From assembly GCF_001514305.1 (NCBI RefSeq), contig NZ_KQ949106.1, forward strand, positions 1,967-65,966: DNA of 64,000 bases. The letters are read 5' to 3'. Below are positions 35,855-44,033 of the stretch, one piece after another (the stretch's first letter is position 1; each line of letters opens with the position of its first letter). The notes under the pieces were generated by a model. That model saw only the letters and a list, made by a program, of their open reading frames with translations. It was not told the origin of the DNA and did no database searches. This stretch comes from Streptomyces dysideae. GTDB lineage: Bacteria > Actinomycetota > Actinomycetes > Streptomycetales > Streptomycetaceae. The position numbers were made by a program, and so were the translations under genes.

Positions 35855-36435
35855 GTCGTCACTCCGAAGGTGCGGAAGAACCAGAGGGCGGAGGTCAGCC
35901 AGATGATGCTGAGGGCGGTGAAGACCAGCCCGCCGACGATCGGCAGCAGCCAGCCGGGAAGTCGCTCCGAACGGAGCAGCAGCATCTTGGCACTGAAAGC
36001 ACCGAAGAAGAAGCAACCCAGGAGGGAGTGCCACAAAACGCGCGTTTCGTGTGTCTGATAGCCCAGCGCGTACAGGCAGTGCACCGCCACGGGGACCGAG
36101 GCGAGGAACGCCGCCCGGCCCGACCAGCGGTGCAGCGCCGCCGACCAGTCGGGACCCGGCAGCCTGCCGTACACCATCAGCGCCGAGACGACCTGGACGA
36201 GCGCGAAGGCGAACGCGACCGTCGCCAGCCACGACTTCACCGCACCCGTGCTGTTGAACCCGGCCAGGTTGAAGGCCGTGCCCGCCGGGTCGTGGACCTT
36301 GCCGTACACCCCGAGGGTGACCGCTACCGCGCCGGCGACCAGTGCCGGGACCAGATAGCGGGCCGGACGCGGGCGGGCGTGGGCGGGCGGCGAGGGCGGG
36401 AAGCTCTGGGTGGCGGCGTTCGGGTCGACGGTCAT
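35851..36435 (-). CDS. DUF6529-like membrane protein, possible b-type cytochrome
   Basis: 194 residues with about five membrane helices (YLVPALVAGAVAVTLGVYG, VKSWLATVAFAFALVQVV, AAFLASVPVAVHCLYALGY, SLLGCFFFGAFSAKMLLL, LLPIVGGLVFTALSIIW). Histidines lie at LHRWSGR, VAVHCLYALG and VLWHSLLGC, a spacing reminiscent of cytochrome b561-type bis-His haem sites. It resembles the Streptomyces DUF6529 family, whose function is unknown. It sits between a secreted protein gene and the Rieske gene. A membrane-bound redox role is my inference. Confidence 0.7.
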   Translation of the reverse strand: MTVDPNAATQSFPPSPPAHARPRPARYLVPALVAGAVAVTLGVYGKVHDPAGTAFNLAGFNSTGAVKSWLATVAFAFALVQVVSALMVYGRLPGPDWSAALHRWSGRAAFLASVPVAVHCLYALGYQTHETRVLWHSLLGCFFFGAFSAKMLLLRSERLPGWLLPIVGGLVFTALSIIWLTSALWFFRTFGVTT

Positions 36436-36458
36436 GATCGGCTCCCGTGAGCAGGGGA

Positions 36459-37118
36459 TCAGGGCAGGGCCGGGCGGGCCGTGAGCTGCTGTCCGTCGAC
36501 CGTCACCGCACCGGTCTCCGGGTCGATCATGGGGGCGGGCGAGGGGGTGCCGTCGCGGTTGAGGATGCCGACCTGCCGGCCGCCCGTCAGTACGATCCAG
36601 CCGCCGTCGACCTTCGCCCCGCGCACGGTGGCGGTCGCCCGGTACAGCCCCGACGGCTTCTTCGCCCTGTCGGCGGTGAAGGCGTAGTGCCCGCCGTCGA
36701 TGTCGACCGTGCCGCGGATCCGCTCGCCCTCCCTCAGGGTGCCGTTGAGCACCGAGCCGTCCTTGCCGGTGAGCTTCATGGTGCCGTCGTCCGTGACGTC
36801 GCCCTTCAGCCAGGACTCCTTGTTGCGGCCGTCGCAGAAGTACGCGATCGCCTTTCCGTCGCGGAGGGTGAGGGCGACGGCGGAAGAGTCGTCGTCGGTA
36901 CGGCCGGCGTAACTGGCGTCGGGCACGGGCGTCCGCGACGGGGACGGAGAGGGGGATGCCGATGGTGTGGCGGTGGTCGGGGACACCGTCGGTGTGGGTG
37001 ACTCCTTGCGGGTCTCCGCGGATGTGCTCTTCGTCCCCTTCGTCGCGTTCAGGGACAGCAGGAACACGCCCAGCAGCAGTCCCGCGAGAAGGGTGAGCAG
37101 CGGTCCAGGACGCTTCAT
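36459..37118 (-). CDS. Membrane-anchored extracytoplasmic protein of unknown function
   Basis: 219 residues. The N-terminal hydrophobic helix (PGPLLTLLAGLLLGVFLLSL) is an uncleaved anchor or signal. It is followed by a ~45-residue T/S/P-rich linker (PTPTVSPTTATPSASPSPSP) and a beta-rich domain (KAIAYFCDGRNKESWLKGDV, GTVDIDGGHYAFTADRAKK). I recognise no family with a known function. The ATG at 37118 is the natural start. It is the first gene of a minus-strand operon with the DUF6529-like and Rieske genes, so it may assist that redox pair. Confidence 0.7.
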   Translation of the reverse strand: MKRPGPLLTLLAGLLLGVFLLSLNATKGTKSTSAETRKESPTPTVSPTTATPSASPSPSPSRTPVPDASYAGRTDDDSSAVALTLRDGKAIAYFCDGRNKESWLKGDVTDDGTMKLTGKDGSVLNGTLREGERIRGTVDIDGGHYAFTADRAKKPSGLYRATATVRGAKVDGGWIVLTGGRQVGILNRDGTPSPAPMIDPETGAVTVDGQQLTARPALP

Positions 37119-37279
37119 GACGGTCTCCCCCGAGGCGGGCTTCCTGCCCCATGAGAGCGGACCCGCGCCCCGGCGTCCAGAGGCGCACGGGCGTATTCTC
37201 ACCCCAAGTAGCGGAATAGGACTATTCAGGTGAGATTAGCAGGGTCTGAGACCGGGCTCTCCGTGTCCTGCGCCCGGCC

Positions 37280-37500
37280 GCACAGGTCGGCACCGGCGAG
37301 AACCAGTCCGTGACCGGCGCGCAGATCCGGCAGGCGATCCCCGACGAGGCCCACAACCACGTCGCCGAGCAGGCCGGCTCTCCCCGGACGTGGCCGCGAC
37401 CGAGCTTGCCCAAGTGCTGCCGACGGCCGTCGACAAGCTGACCCCGAACGGCCAGGTGCCCGCCTCGCTGGACGAGATCGTCAAGCAGCAGTCCCAGTAG
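37280..37500 (+). pseudogene. Remnant of a YidB-like DUF937 protein
   Basis: Two frames together read AQVGTGENQSVTGAQIRQAI then, after a one-base loss near 37380, LSPDVAATELAQVLPTAVDK and LTPNGQVPASLDEIVKQQSQ before a stop at 37498-37500. This is the C-terminal half of a DUF937/YidB-type protein. The N-terminal half is missing, and neither frame has a start. It occupies the gap between the secreted-protein operon (minus) and the chorismate mutase gene (plus). Confidence 0.75.
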
Positions 37501-37601
37501 GCCGGCCGTCTCAGCGGGCGGGCGCCGCGCACCCCGGTGACGCGGGCTGACTAGGCTGGACGGACCAAGAGCCGAGACGTACATCAGCAAGGAGCAGCGC
37601 C

Positions 37602-37964
37602 GTGGCGGTACGAGCGGTCCGGGGGGCCGTCCAACTGGAACGGGACGAGGCCGGCCACATGGACGAGCAGGTCGGGGCCCTGCTCACCGCCATCCTCGAG
37701 CGGAACGACCTCACCGCCGACGACCTGATCAGCATCTGGTTCACGGCCACGCCCGACCTGCACAGCGACTTCCCGGCGGCCGCCGCCCGCAAGCTCGGCA
37801 TCGTCGACGTGCCGCTGATCTGCGCCCAGGAACTGGACATCGAGGGCGCCATGCCGCGCGTCGTGCGAGTCCTCGCGCACATCGAGTCCGACCGGTCCCG
37901 CGCCGACATCGCGCACGTCTACCTCGGCACCGCGGCCGCCCTGCGCAAGGACATCGCCCAGTGA
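37602..37964 (+). CDS. aroH: Chorismate mutase, AroH class
   Basis: 120 residues, the usual length of the trimeric AroH (Bacillus-type) chorismate mutase. RAVRGAVQLERDEAGHM, TADDLISIWFTATPDLHSDF and VPLICAQELDIEGAMPRVVR contain the conserved Arg, Glu and Phe/Thr positions. It converts chorismate to prephenate for tyrosine and phenylalanine. AAGGAG at 37589-37594 lies 7 nt from the GTG. The stop overlaps the GTG of tyrA (GTGA), giving a two-step pathway operon. Confidence 0.92.
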   Translation: MAVRAVRGAVQLERDEAGHMDEQVGALLTAILERNDLTADDLISIWFTATPDLHSDFPAAAARKLGIVDVPLICAQELDIEGAMPRVVRVLAHIESDRSRADIAHVYLGTAAALRKDIAQ

Positions 37965-39046
37965 GAACGGCACTCGTCATCGGCACCGGCCTCATCGGCA
38001 CCTCCGCCGCCCTCGCCCTGGCCAAGCGCGGAGTCGTCGTCCACCTCGCCGACCACGACCTCGAGCAGGCCCGTACGGCGGCCGCGCTCGGCGCCGGCAC
38101 CGACGAGGCGCCCGACGGGCCCGTCGACCTCGCGATCGTCGCCGCCCCGCCCGCCCGTGTCGCCGCCGTGCTCGCCGACGCCATGCGCCGAGGGGTGGCC
38201 CGCGGCTACCTCGACGTGGCCAGCGTCAAGGGCGGCCCGCGCCGCGAGCTGGAGGCCCTCGGCCTCGACCTGGCGTCGTACATCGGCTCGCACCCCATGT
38301 CCGGCCGGGAGAAGTCCGGCCCGCTGGCCGCGACCGGCGACCTCTTCGAGGGCCGCCCCTGGGTGCTGACGCCGACCCGGGACACCGACACCGAGGTGCT
38401 GAACCTCGCCCTGGAACTGGTCTCGCACTGCCGTGCCGTGCCGGTCGTGATGGACGCGGACGCACACGACCGTGCCGTCGCCCTGGTCTCGCACATGCCC
38501 CACCTGGTCTCCAGCATGGTCGCCGCCCGCCTGGAGCACGCCGAGGAGGCCGCCGTACGGCTGTGCGGTCAGGGCATCCGCGACGTGACCCGGATCGCCG
38601 CCTCCGACCCCGGGATGTGGATCGACATCCTCTCCGCGAACCCGGGGCCGGTCGCCGACCTGCTCACCGACGTCGCTGCCGACCTGGAGGAGACGGTGCA
38701 GGCCCTGCGCGCTCTGCAGTCCTCCGACGAGGCCAAGCGCGGCGCGGGCACGTCCGGCATCGAGGACGTCCTGCGGCGCGGCAACGCGGGCCAGGTCCGC
38801 GTCCCCGGCAAGCACGGGTCCGCGCCGCGCGCCTACGAGGTGGTCGCCGTGCTGATCGACGACCAGCCCGGCCAGCTGGCCCGCATCTTCGCGGATGCCG
38901 GGCGGGCCGGGGTCAACATCGAGGACGTACGGATCGAGCACGCGACCGGGCAACAGGCCGGTCTGGTGCAGCTGATGGTGGAACCGCAGGCGGCGCCGGT
39001 CCTGACGGCGGCACTGCGGGAACGGGGCTGGGCGATCCGGCAGTGA
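37961..39046 (+). CDS. tyrA: Prephenate dehydrogenase
   Basis: 361 residues. The NAD-binding Rossmann start is ALVIGTGLIGTSAALALAKR, SVKGGPRRELEALGL and SHPMSGREKSGPLAAT carry the TyrA signature with the catalytic His, and a C-terminal ACT domain (VVAVLIDDQPGQLARIFADA) suggests amino acid feedback control. It makes 4-hydroxyphenylpyruvate from prephenate. It is translationally coupled to aroH and followed by cmk and plsC after ~110 bp, the conserved actinobacterial order. Confidence 0.93.
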   Translation: MRTALVIGTGLIGTSAALALAKRGVVVHLADHDLEQARTAAALGAGTDEAPDGPVDLAIVAAPPARVAAVLADAMRRGVARGYLDVASVKGGPRRELEALGLDLASYIGSHPMSGREKSGPLAATGDLFEGRPWVLTPTRDTDTEVLNLALELVSHCRAVPVVMDADAHDRAVALVSHMPHLVSSMVAARLEHAEEAAVRLCGQGIRDVTRIAASDPGMWIDILSANPGPVADLLTDVAADLEETVQALRALQSSDEAKRGAGTSGIEDVLRRGNAGQVRVPGKHGSAPRAYEVVAVLIDDQPGQLARIFADAGRAGVNIEDVRIEHATGQQAGLVQLMVEPQAAPVLTAALRERGWAIRQ

Positions 39047-39155
39047 TCCCCGGATCATCCGCCTGTAAGAGCGGTACCGGGGAGCCAGTAACCTTGTGCG
39101 GGGCACGATCGCGCCCCGCACACCCCACCGCACCGCACCAGGAAGGTGTCCCCCC

Positions 39156-39842
39156 GTGGAAAACGGCGCCGCCCAGCCCGTGATTGTCGCCATTGACGGT
39201 CCCTCCGGCACGGGCAAGTCGAGCACGTCGAAGGCCGTGGCCGCGCAGCTCGGCCTGAGCTACCTCGACACCGGTGCCCAGTACCGGGCGATCACCTGGT
39301 GGATGGTGACCAACGGGATCGACACCGACGACCCGTCCGCGATCGCCGCCGCGGCCGGCAAGCCCGACATCGTCTCCGGGACCGACCCCGCCAACCCGAC
39401 GATCAGCGTCGACGGCACCGACGTGGTCGGCCCGATCCGCACCCAGGAGGTCACTTCCAAGGTCAGCGCGGTCAGCGCGGTGCCCGAGGTGCGCACCCGG
39501 ATCACCGAGCTGCAGCGGTCCATCGCGGCCGGCGCCGAGCAGGGCATCGTCGTCGAGGGCCGTGATATCGGTACGACCGTGCTGCCCGACGCCGACCTGA
39601 AGATCTTCCTCACCGCGTCGCCGGAGGCCCGCGCCGCCCGCCGCAGCGGTGAGCTCAAGGGCGCCGACGTGCACACCACCCGCGAGGCCCTGATCAAGCG
39701 GGACGCCGCCGACTCCAGCCGGAAGACCTCGCCGCTCGCCAAGGCGGACGACGCGGTCGAGGTGGACACCACCGACCTCACCCTCGCGCAGGTCATCGAG
39801 TGCGTCGTCACCCTCGTCGAGGAGAAGCGGGCCGGCAAGTGA
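39156..39842 (+). CDS. cmk: Cytidylate kinase
   Basis: 228 residues: P-loop VIVAIDGPSGTGKSSTSKAV, YLDTGAQYRAITWWMV, VVEGRDIGTTVLPDADLKIF and EARAARRSGEL are the CMP kinase motifs. It phosphorylates CMP and dCMP. AGGAAGGTG at 39140 supports the GTG at 39156. The stop overlaps the GTG of the acyltransferase gene, which in turn precedes der. Confidence 0.95.
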   Translation: MENGAAQPVIVAIDGPSGTGKSSTSKAVAAQLGLSYLDTGAQYRAITWWMVTNGIDTDDPSAIAAAAGKPDIVSGTDPANPTISVDGTDVVGPIRTQEVTSKVSAVSAVPEVRTRITELQRSIAAGAEQGIVVEGRDIGTTVLPDADLKIFLTASPEARAARRSGELKGADVHTTREALIKRDAADSSRKTSPLAKADDAVEVDTTDLTLAQVIECVVTLVEEKRAGK

Positions 39843-40489
39843 GCGCACCGTCCGCCTCCGAGAGGGGCGCCGAAGTCGGCCGGCGGATCGGCGTCGGCCT
39901 GATGTACGGGCTGTGGAAGCCGCGCGTGCTGGGCGCCTGGAAGGTGCCCGCCACCGGCCCGGTGATCTTCGCCGTCAACCACTCCCACGCCATCGACGGC
40001 CCGATGGTCATGGGCGTGGCGCCCCGGCCGACACACTTCCTGATCAAGAAGGAAGCGTTCATCGGCCCGCTCGACCCCTTCCTGACCGGCATCGGCCAGC
40101 TGAAGGTGGACCGCGCCACCACCGACCGTACGGCGATCACCCGGGCACTCGATGTACTGGCGGCCGGCGGCGTTCTCGGGATCTTCCCCGAGGGCACCCG
40201 AGGCGAGGGCGACTTCGCCGCCCTGCGGGCCGGGCTCGCGTACTTCGCGGTGCGCGGCGGGGCGCCGATCGTCCCGGTCGCGGTGCTGGGAAGTTCCGAC
40301 AGGGCGGGACGGTTGATAAAGGGGCTGCCGCCGCTGCGCAGCCGCGTCGACGTCGTCTTCGGCGACCCCTTCGAAGCGGGCGACGGCAGCGGACGGCGTA
40401 CGCGCAAGGTCCTCGACGAGGCGACCGAACGCATCCAGAAGCAGCTCACCGCGCACCTGGAAAACGCCAGGCGCCTGACCGGGCGCTAG
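39839..40489 (+). CDS. plsC: 1-acyl-sn-glycerol-3-phosphate acyltransferase (PlsC family)
   Basis: 216 residues. Acyltransferase motif I is VNHSHAIDGPMV (H-x4-D), motif III is LGIFPEGTRGEG, and PIVPVAVLGSS is motif IV. It should acylate lysophosphatidate in phospholipid synthesis at the inner membrane face. The GTG overlaps the cmk stop. Fusions or tight linkage of cmk, plsC and der are common in actinobacteria. Confidence 0.88.
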   Translation: MSAPSASERGAEVGRRIGVGLMYGLWKPRVLGAWKVPATGPVIFAVNHSHAIDGPMVMGVAPRPTHFLIKKEAFIGPLDPFLTGIGQLKVDRATTDRTAITRALDVLAAGGVLGIFPEGTRGEGDFAALRAGLAYFAVRGGAPIVPVAVLGSSDRAGRLIKGLPPLRSRVDVVFGDPFEAGDGSGRRTRKVLDEATERIQKQLTAHLENARRLTGR

Positions 40490-40564
40490 GCGACACTGAG
40501 TAGTGGATCAACCGGGGAAAACGGGCGGTCCACCGATCACCACGATGAACGAGGTACGGACTTC

Positions 40565-42043
40565 ATGAACGACCAGATCCACTCCGACGGCTCGGGCGGG
40601 GAGCACGAGCACGGAGCGCTTGGCGACGCCGAGTACGCGGAGTTCATGGAGCTCGCCGCGGAAGAGGGCTTCGACATCGAGGACGTCGAGGGCGCGATCG
40701 AGGCGGCCGGTCATGGTCCGCTGCCCGTCCTCGCCGTCGTCGGCCGCCCGAACGTCGGCAAGTCGACACTCGTGAACCGCATCATCGGCCGCCGCGAGGC
40801 CGTCGTGGAGGACAAGCCGGGCGTCACCCGCGACCGCGTCACCTACGAGGCCGAGTGGGCGGGCCGCCGCTTCAAGGTCGTCGACACCGGCGGCTGGGAG
40901 CAGGACGTCCTCGGTATCGACGCCTCCGTGGCCGCGCAGGCCGAGTACGCCATCGAGGCCGCCGACGCCGTGGTGTTCGTGGTCGACGCCAAGGTCGGCG
41001 CCACCGACACCGACGAGGCGGTCGTACGCCTGCTGCGCAAGGCCGGCAAGCCCGTCGTGCTGTGCGCCAACAAGGTGGACGGCCCGAGCGGCGAGGCCGA
41101 CGCGGCGTACCTGTGGTCGCTGGGCCTCGGCGAGCCGCACCCCGTCTCCGCCCTGCACGGCCGGGGCACCGGCGACATGCTGGACCAGGTTCTGGAGGCG
41201 CTGCCGGACGCGCCCGAGCAGACCTTCGGGACCGCGGTCGGCGGCCCGCGCCGCATCGCGCTCATCGGCCGCCCCAACGTCGGCAAGTCCTCGCTGCTGA
41301 ACAAGGTGGCCGGCGAGGAGCGCGTCGTCGTCAACGAGATCGCGGGCACCACCCGTGACCCGGTCGACGAGCTGATCGAACTGGGCGGAGTGACCTGGAA
41401 GTTCGTCGACACGGCGGGCATCCGCAAGCGCGTCCACCTCCAGCAGGGCGCCGACTACTACGCCTCCCTGCGCACCGCGGCCGCCGTCGAGAAGGCCGAG
41501 GTCGCCGTCGTCCTGATCGACGCCTCCGAGAACATCTCCGTCCAGGACCAGCGCATCATCACCATGGCCGTCGAGGCGGGCCGCGCGATGGTGATCGCGT
41601 ACAACAAGTGGGACACCCTCGACGAGGAGCGCCGCTACTACCTGGAGCGGGAGATCGAGACCGAGCTCGCCCAGGTGGCCTGGGCGCCGCGCGTCAACGT
41701 CTCGGCGCGCACCGGCCGGCACATGGAGAAGCTGGTCCCGGCGATCGAGACGGCCCTGGCCGGCTGGGAGACCCGCGTCCCGACCGGCCGCCTGAACGCC
41801 TTCCTCGGCGAGCTGGTCGCCGCCCACCCGCACCCCGTCCGGGGCGGCAAGCAGCCGCGCATCCTGTTCGGCACCCAGGCCGGCACCAAGCCCCCGCGGT
41901 TCGTGCTCTTCGCCTCCGGCTTCATCGAGGCGGGCTACCGCCGCTTCATCGAGCGCCGGCTGCGCGAGGAGTTCGGCTTCGACGGGACGCCGATCCACAT
42001 CTCGGTGCGGGTGCGCGAGAAGCGCGGCGCGAAGAAGAAGTGA
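40565..42043 (+). CDS. der: Ribosome biogenesis GTPase Der (EngA)
   Basis: 492 residues. It has two tandem GTPase domains: the first with VVGRPNVGKSTLVNRIIGR and VVDTGGWEQ, the second with LIGRPNVGKSSLLNKVAGE and KFVDTAGIRKR. The C-terminal KH-like domain ends QPRILFGTQAGTKPPRFVLF and FIERRLREEFGFDGTP. It acts in 50S subunit maturation. The ~55-residue acidic N-terminal extension (EHEHGALGDAEYAEFMELAA) is typical of actinobacterial Der. A very strong hairpin terminator follows 10 bp after the stop. Confidence 0.96.
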   Translation: MNDQIHSDGSGGEHEHGALGDAEYAEFMELAAEEGFDIEDVEGAIEAAGHGPLPVLAVVGRPNVGKSTLVNRIIGRREAVVEDKPGVTRDRVTYEAEWAGRRFKVVDTGGWEQDVLGIDASVAAQAEYAIEAADAVVFVVDAKVGATDTDEAVVRLLRKAGKPVVLCANKVDGPSGEADAAYLWSLGLGEPHPVSALHGRGTGDMLDQVLEALPDAPEQTFGTAVGGPRRIALIGRPNVGKSSLLNKVAGEERVVVNEIAGTTRDPVDELIELGGVTWKFVDTAGIRKRVHLQQGADYYASLRTAAAVEKAEVAVVLIDASENISVQDQRIITMAVEAGRAMVIAYNKWDTLDEERRYYLEREIETELAQVAWAPRVNVSARTGRHMEKLVPAIETALAGWETRVPTGRLNAFLGELVAAHPHPVRGGKQPRILFGTQAGTKPPRFVLFASGFIEAGYRRFIERRLREEFGFDGTPIHISVRVREKRGAKKK

Positions 42044-42052
42044 CGCGGACAC

Positions 42053-42090
42053 AAGGAGAGGGCGGCCCCGACCGGGGCCGCCCTCTCCTT
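42053..42090. terminator. Bidirectional terminator after der
   Basis: A perfect 17-bp stem (42053-42069 with 42074-42090) closes the GACC loop. It lies between the der stop and the convergent hypothetical gene ending at 42096, and can stop transcription from both sides. Confidence 0.85.
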
Positions 42091-42095
42091 ACGCC

Positions 42096-42461
42096 TCAGA
42101 TGCCGCGGCGCGGGCCGGGCGGCAGCGAGGCCGGGACGTGGTGCATGCCCGTGCTGTGCTGCTCCCCGATCGATCCGACGCGCTGCCACTGCGACTGCTG
42201 ACGGGCACTGAAGGCCCCCGCACTGTAGGCGCTGTACGAGTTGCTGAACGAGCCCGTGCTGTACGGGGTGTTCCCGAAGGCGGTGAACCCCAGGTCCTCC
42301 TCGCCACTGCGGTCACCTGGCAGCGAGCGGAAGGACTTGACGTACTCGGCGTAGAGCGCGTCGTAGATCGGCGTGGCCGATGGGCCGCCAGGAGGATCCG
42401 GAGCCGACCGCGAGAACGCCGGCTGATAGGACAGGCGGAGGGGAACGTCGTAGGTGTGCAC
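42096..42461 (-). CDS. Conserved hypothetical protein, low complexity
   Basis: 121 residues. The middle (IYDALYAEYVKSFRSLPGDR, SGEEDLGFTAFGN) looks conserved and helical, while the rest is rich in S, Y, Q, P and G (NSYSAYSAGAFSARQQSQW). There is no signal peptide and I recognise no domain. The start at 42461 lies 61 bp from a MITE-like element, so the element may have altered its promoter. It converges with der. Confidence 0.55.
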   Translation of the reverse strand: MHTYDVPLRLSYQPAFSRSAPDPPGGPSATPIYDALYAEYVKSFRSLPGDRSGEEDLGFTAFGNTPYSTGSFSNSYSAYSAGAFSARQQSQWQRVGSIGEQHSTGMHHVPASLPPGPRRGI

Positions 42462-42521
42462 GTATGTGCAAACGATCGCGAGCTTGATGAGATGCGGTTG
42501 CGCGGCAGGCCTCCAGGGGCA

Positions 42522-42625
42522 CTAGGGGGTGTTTCGAAAGTCCCGCACAGCACCCACGGCGCCCGCGCCGAGAGCACGCACCGGACACCGCGGGCACCGC
42601 ACAGGACTTTCGAAACACCCCCTAG
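42522..42625. mobile_element. MITE-like element, 104 bp, with 22-bp perfect terminal inverted repeats
   Basis: The left end (42522-42543) and right end (42604-42625) are exact inverted copies, beginning CTAGGGGGTGTTTCGAAAG. The outer CTAG on both sides resembles a TA/CTAG target duplication, as made by IS5/IS427-type elements. The 60-bp interior has no open reading frame of substance. It lies in the gap between two minus-strand hypothetical genes. Confidence 0.75.
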
Positions 42626-42710
42626 ATGTGCGGCTCCGCCGCGTGGGCGCGACCAGCCACAACCGACCCGCAGCCGCCCGACAACGCGCAGTGCCCTTTT
42701 CCCTGGGCGC

Positions 42711-43493
42711 TCACGTCCCCGCAAGCGGCAGCGCGGCCGCGACCAACTTCCCGTTGGCCGCCGCCTTGTCCAGCGCGTCCCGCAGCAGATCCTCCCGGGG
42801 CTGGCGCCCGATGGACCCGACCGGCGCCGCGAACATGAGTACCTGCTGGTGCTTGTTGGCGGCGGCCCGCCACCCCTCGGTCACCTGCAGCGGATGGTGC
42901 GCCTGCCACCAGGCAACCGGCTGCCCCCCGTTGGCCCCGGGCTGCAGCACCGCATGCAGCTGCCCCACGGCCAGCAGCACCGACCACCCGTGCAGCACCG
43001 GCGGCACCGAGTCGATCGCCGTCGCCGGCATGAACCCCTGCTCGATGAGCAGCGGCAGGAAGTCGTCGCCCGCGCTGGTCGCGCCGGGCCGCACGATGGG
43101 CCCGGTCGGCTCGACGACCAGCGCCGGATGCAACTCCCCGGCGATCAGGATCAGTCCGCTGGTCACGCCGAGCACGGCCTGCTCGGGCACGATCTTCTCG
43201 GGCTCCAGGTCGACGGTGTCGCCGGTGATGGACTTCACGGCCCCCTGGAGCTGCTCCTCGGTGACCTGGACGACTTGCGAGGGCAGGCAGGTGGCGTGGG
43301 CGAAGGCGAGGACGGCGGTCTCGTCGCCGATGAACAGGACGGTGCTGGTGCGCTCCTGTTCGGAGTCGCCCGGGGTGCGGCAGGACGTGCAGTCGTAACT
43401 GCCGGGGGCGTTCTCTCCGGCGAGCAGCCGGTCGGCTTCTTCGTCGCCGATCTCGGCGCGTACCTCGTTGCTGACGTCGAGCATGCGCGGCAC
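42711..43493 (-). CDS. Conserved hypothetical protein
   Basis: 260 residues. It begins MPRMLDVSNEVRAEIGDEEA and carries a CTSC pair near residue 37, then two similar alpha/beta halves (TSTVLFIGDETAVLAFAHAT, GVTSGLILIAGELHPALVVE). The ending, REDLLRDALDKAAANGKLVA, is helical. I do not recognise a characterised family; it looks like a Streptomyces-specific cytoplasmic protein. There is no signal peptide or membrane helix. Neighbours give no functional clue. Confidence 0.7.
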   Translation of the reverse strand: MPRMLDVSNEVRAEIGDEEADRLLAGENAPGSYDCTSCRTPGDSEQERTSTVLFIGDETAVLAFAHATCLPSQVVQVTEEQLQGAVKSITGDTVDLEPEKIVPEQAVLGVTSGLILIAGELHPALVVEPTGPIVRPGATSAGDDFLPLLIEQGFMPATAIDSVPPVLHGWSVLLAVGQLHAVLQPGANGGQPVAWWQAHHPLQVTEGWRAAANKHQQVLMFAAPVGSIGRQPREDLLRDALDKAAANGKLVAAALPLAGT

Positions 43494-44033
43494 GGTGGCT
43501 CCCTCGGGAAGTGGTGCGTGGCGGGACCGGGTGGCTCCCGGCCCCGTGAACCGGGCGGTCCCGGGCTCATGAAGGAGACAACGGGTGATCTGTGGCGGGA
43601 GTCACGCTCCAGGGCGAACGGAATCGAACCATCCACCGCACAGCGTCACGTGCGGTGCGGAATTGGACACTCAGGGTCAAGTCCTTGGAAATCCAAGGAA
43701 GTTGATGCGGTGAGGTGAGTCACAGATCGCCGGACCGGCGGGTCGACAAATCCTGAAATCAGCGAATGAAGTGGGTGGCTGAAAATCGCCGATACCCGAG
43801 GTAACGGCGAACTGGCCTGGAATGACAAGGAGTCGGTTGATACCGGTCGCCCCGCTCCCTAGATTCCTCGGCCGTGTGCAACGAGCACCGCTCGGGTACG
43901 TCCGCCGGCCGCACCAAAAGCCAGCTCGCAGCACCAGCCTCCGGCGGACGGGGCGGAGCGCGACGACCGCGTGCGACACGCGGGCCGTGGCGTCCCGCCT
44001 TGGGGGATCCCGGGTCCTTCGAGAGGGAACTAC
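43494..44033. other. Intergenic region upstream of the first rpf-like gene
   Basis: 540 bp with no gene I can support. Visible hairpins are CACCGCAC-N8-GTGCGGTG (43634-43657) and TCCTTGG-AAAT-CCAAGGA (43682-43699). The stretch from ~43680 to ~43850 is less GC-rich and may hold the rpf promoter. I looked for a c-di-AMP (ydaO) riboswitch, known upstream of rpf genes in actinobacteria, and could not recognise its conserved blocks. Confidence 0.5.

Noticed and set aside
43560..43700. tRNA-like T-loop (GGTTCGATTCC) on the minus strand
   Set aside because: The flanking bases do not form an acceptor stem, anticodon arm or a good T-stem, so there is no cloverleaf.
43494..44033. c-di-AMP (ydaO) riboswitch before the rpf-like gene
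   Set aside because: Expected from other actinobacterial rpf genes, but I could not find the conserved GGGGGAACC- and GGGGUGAAUC-like blocks.
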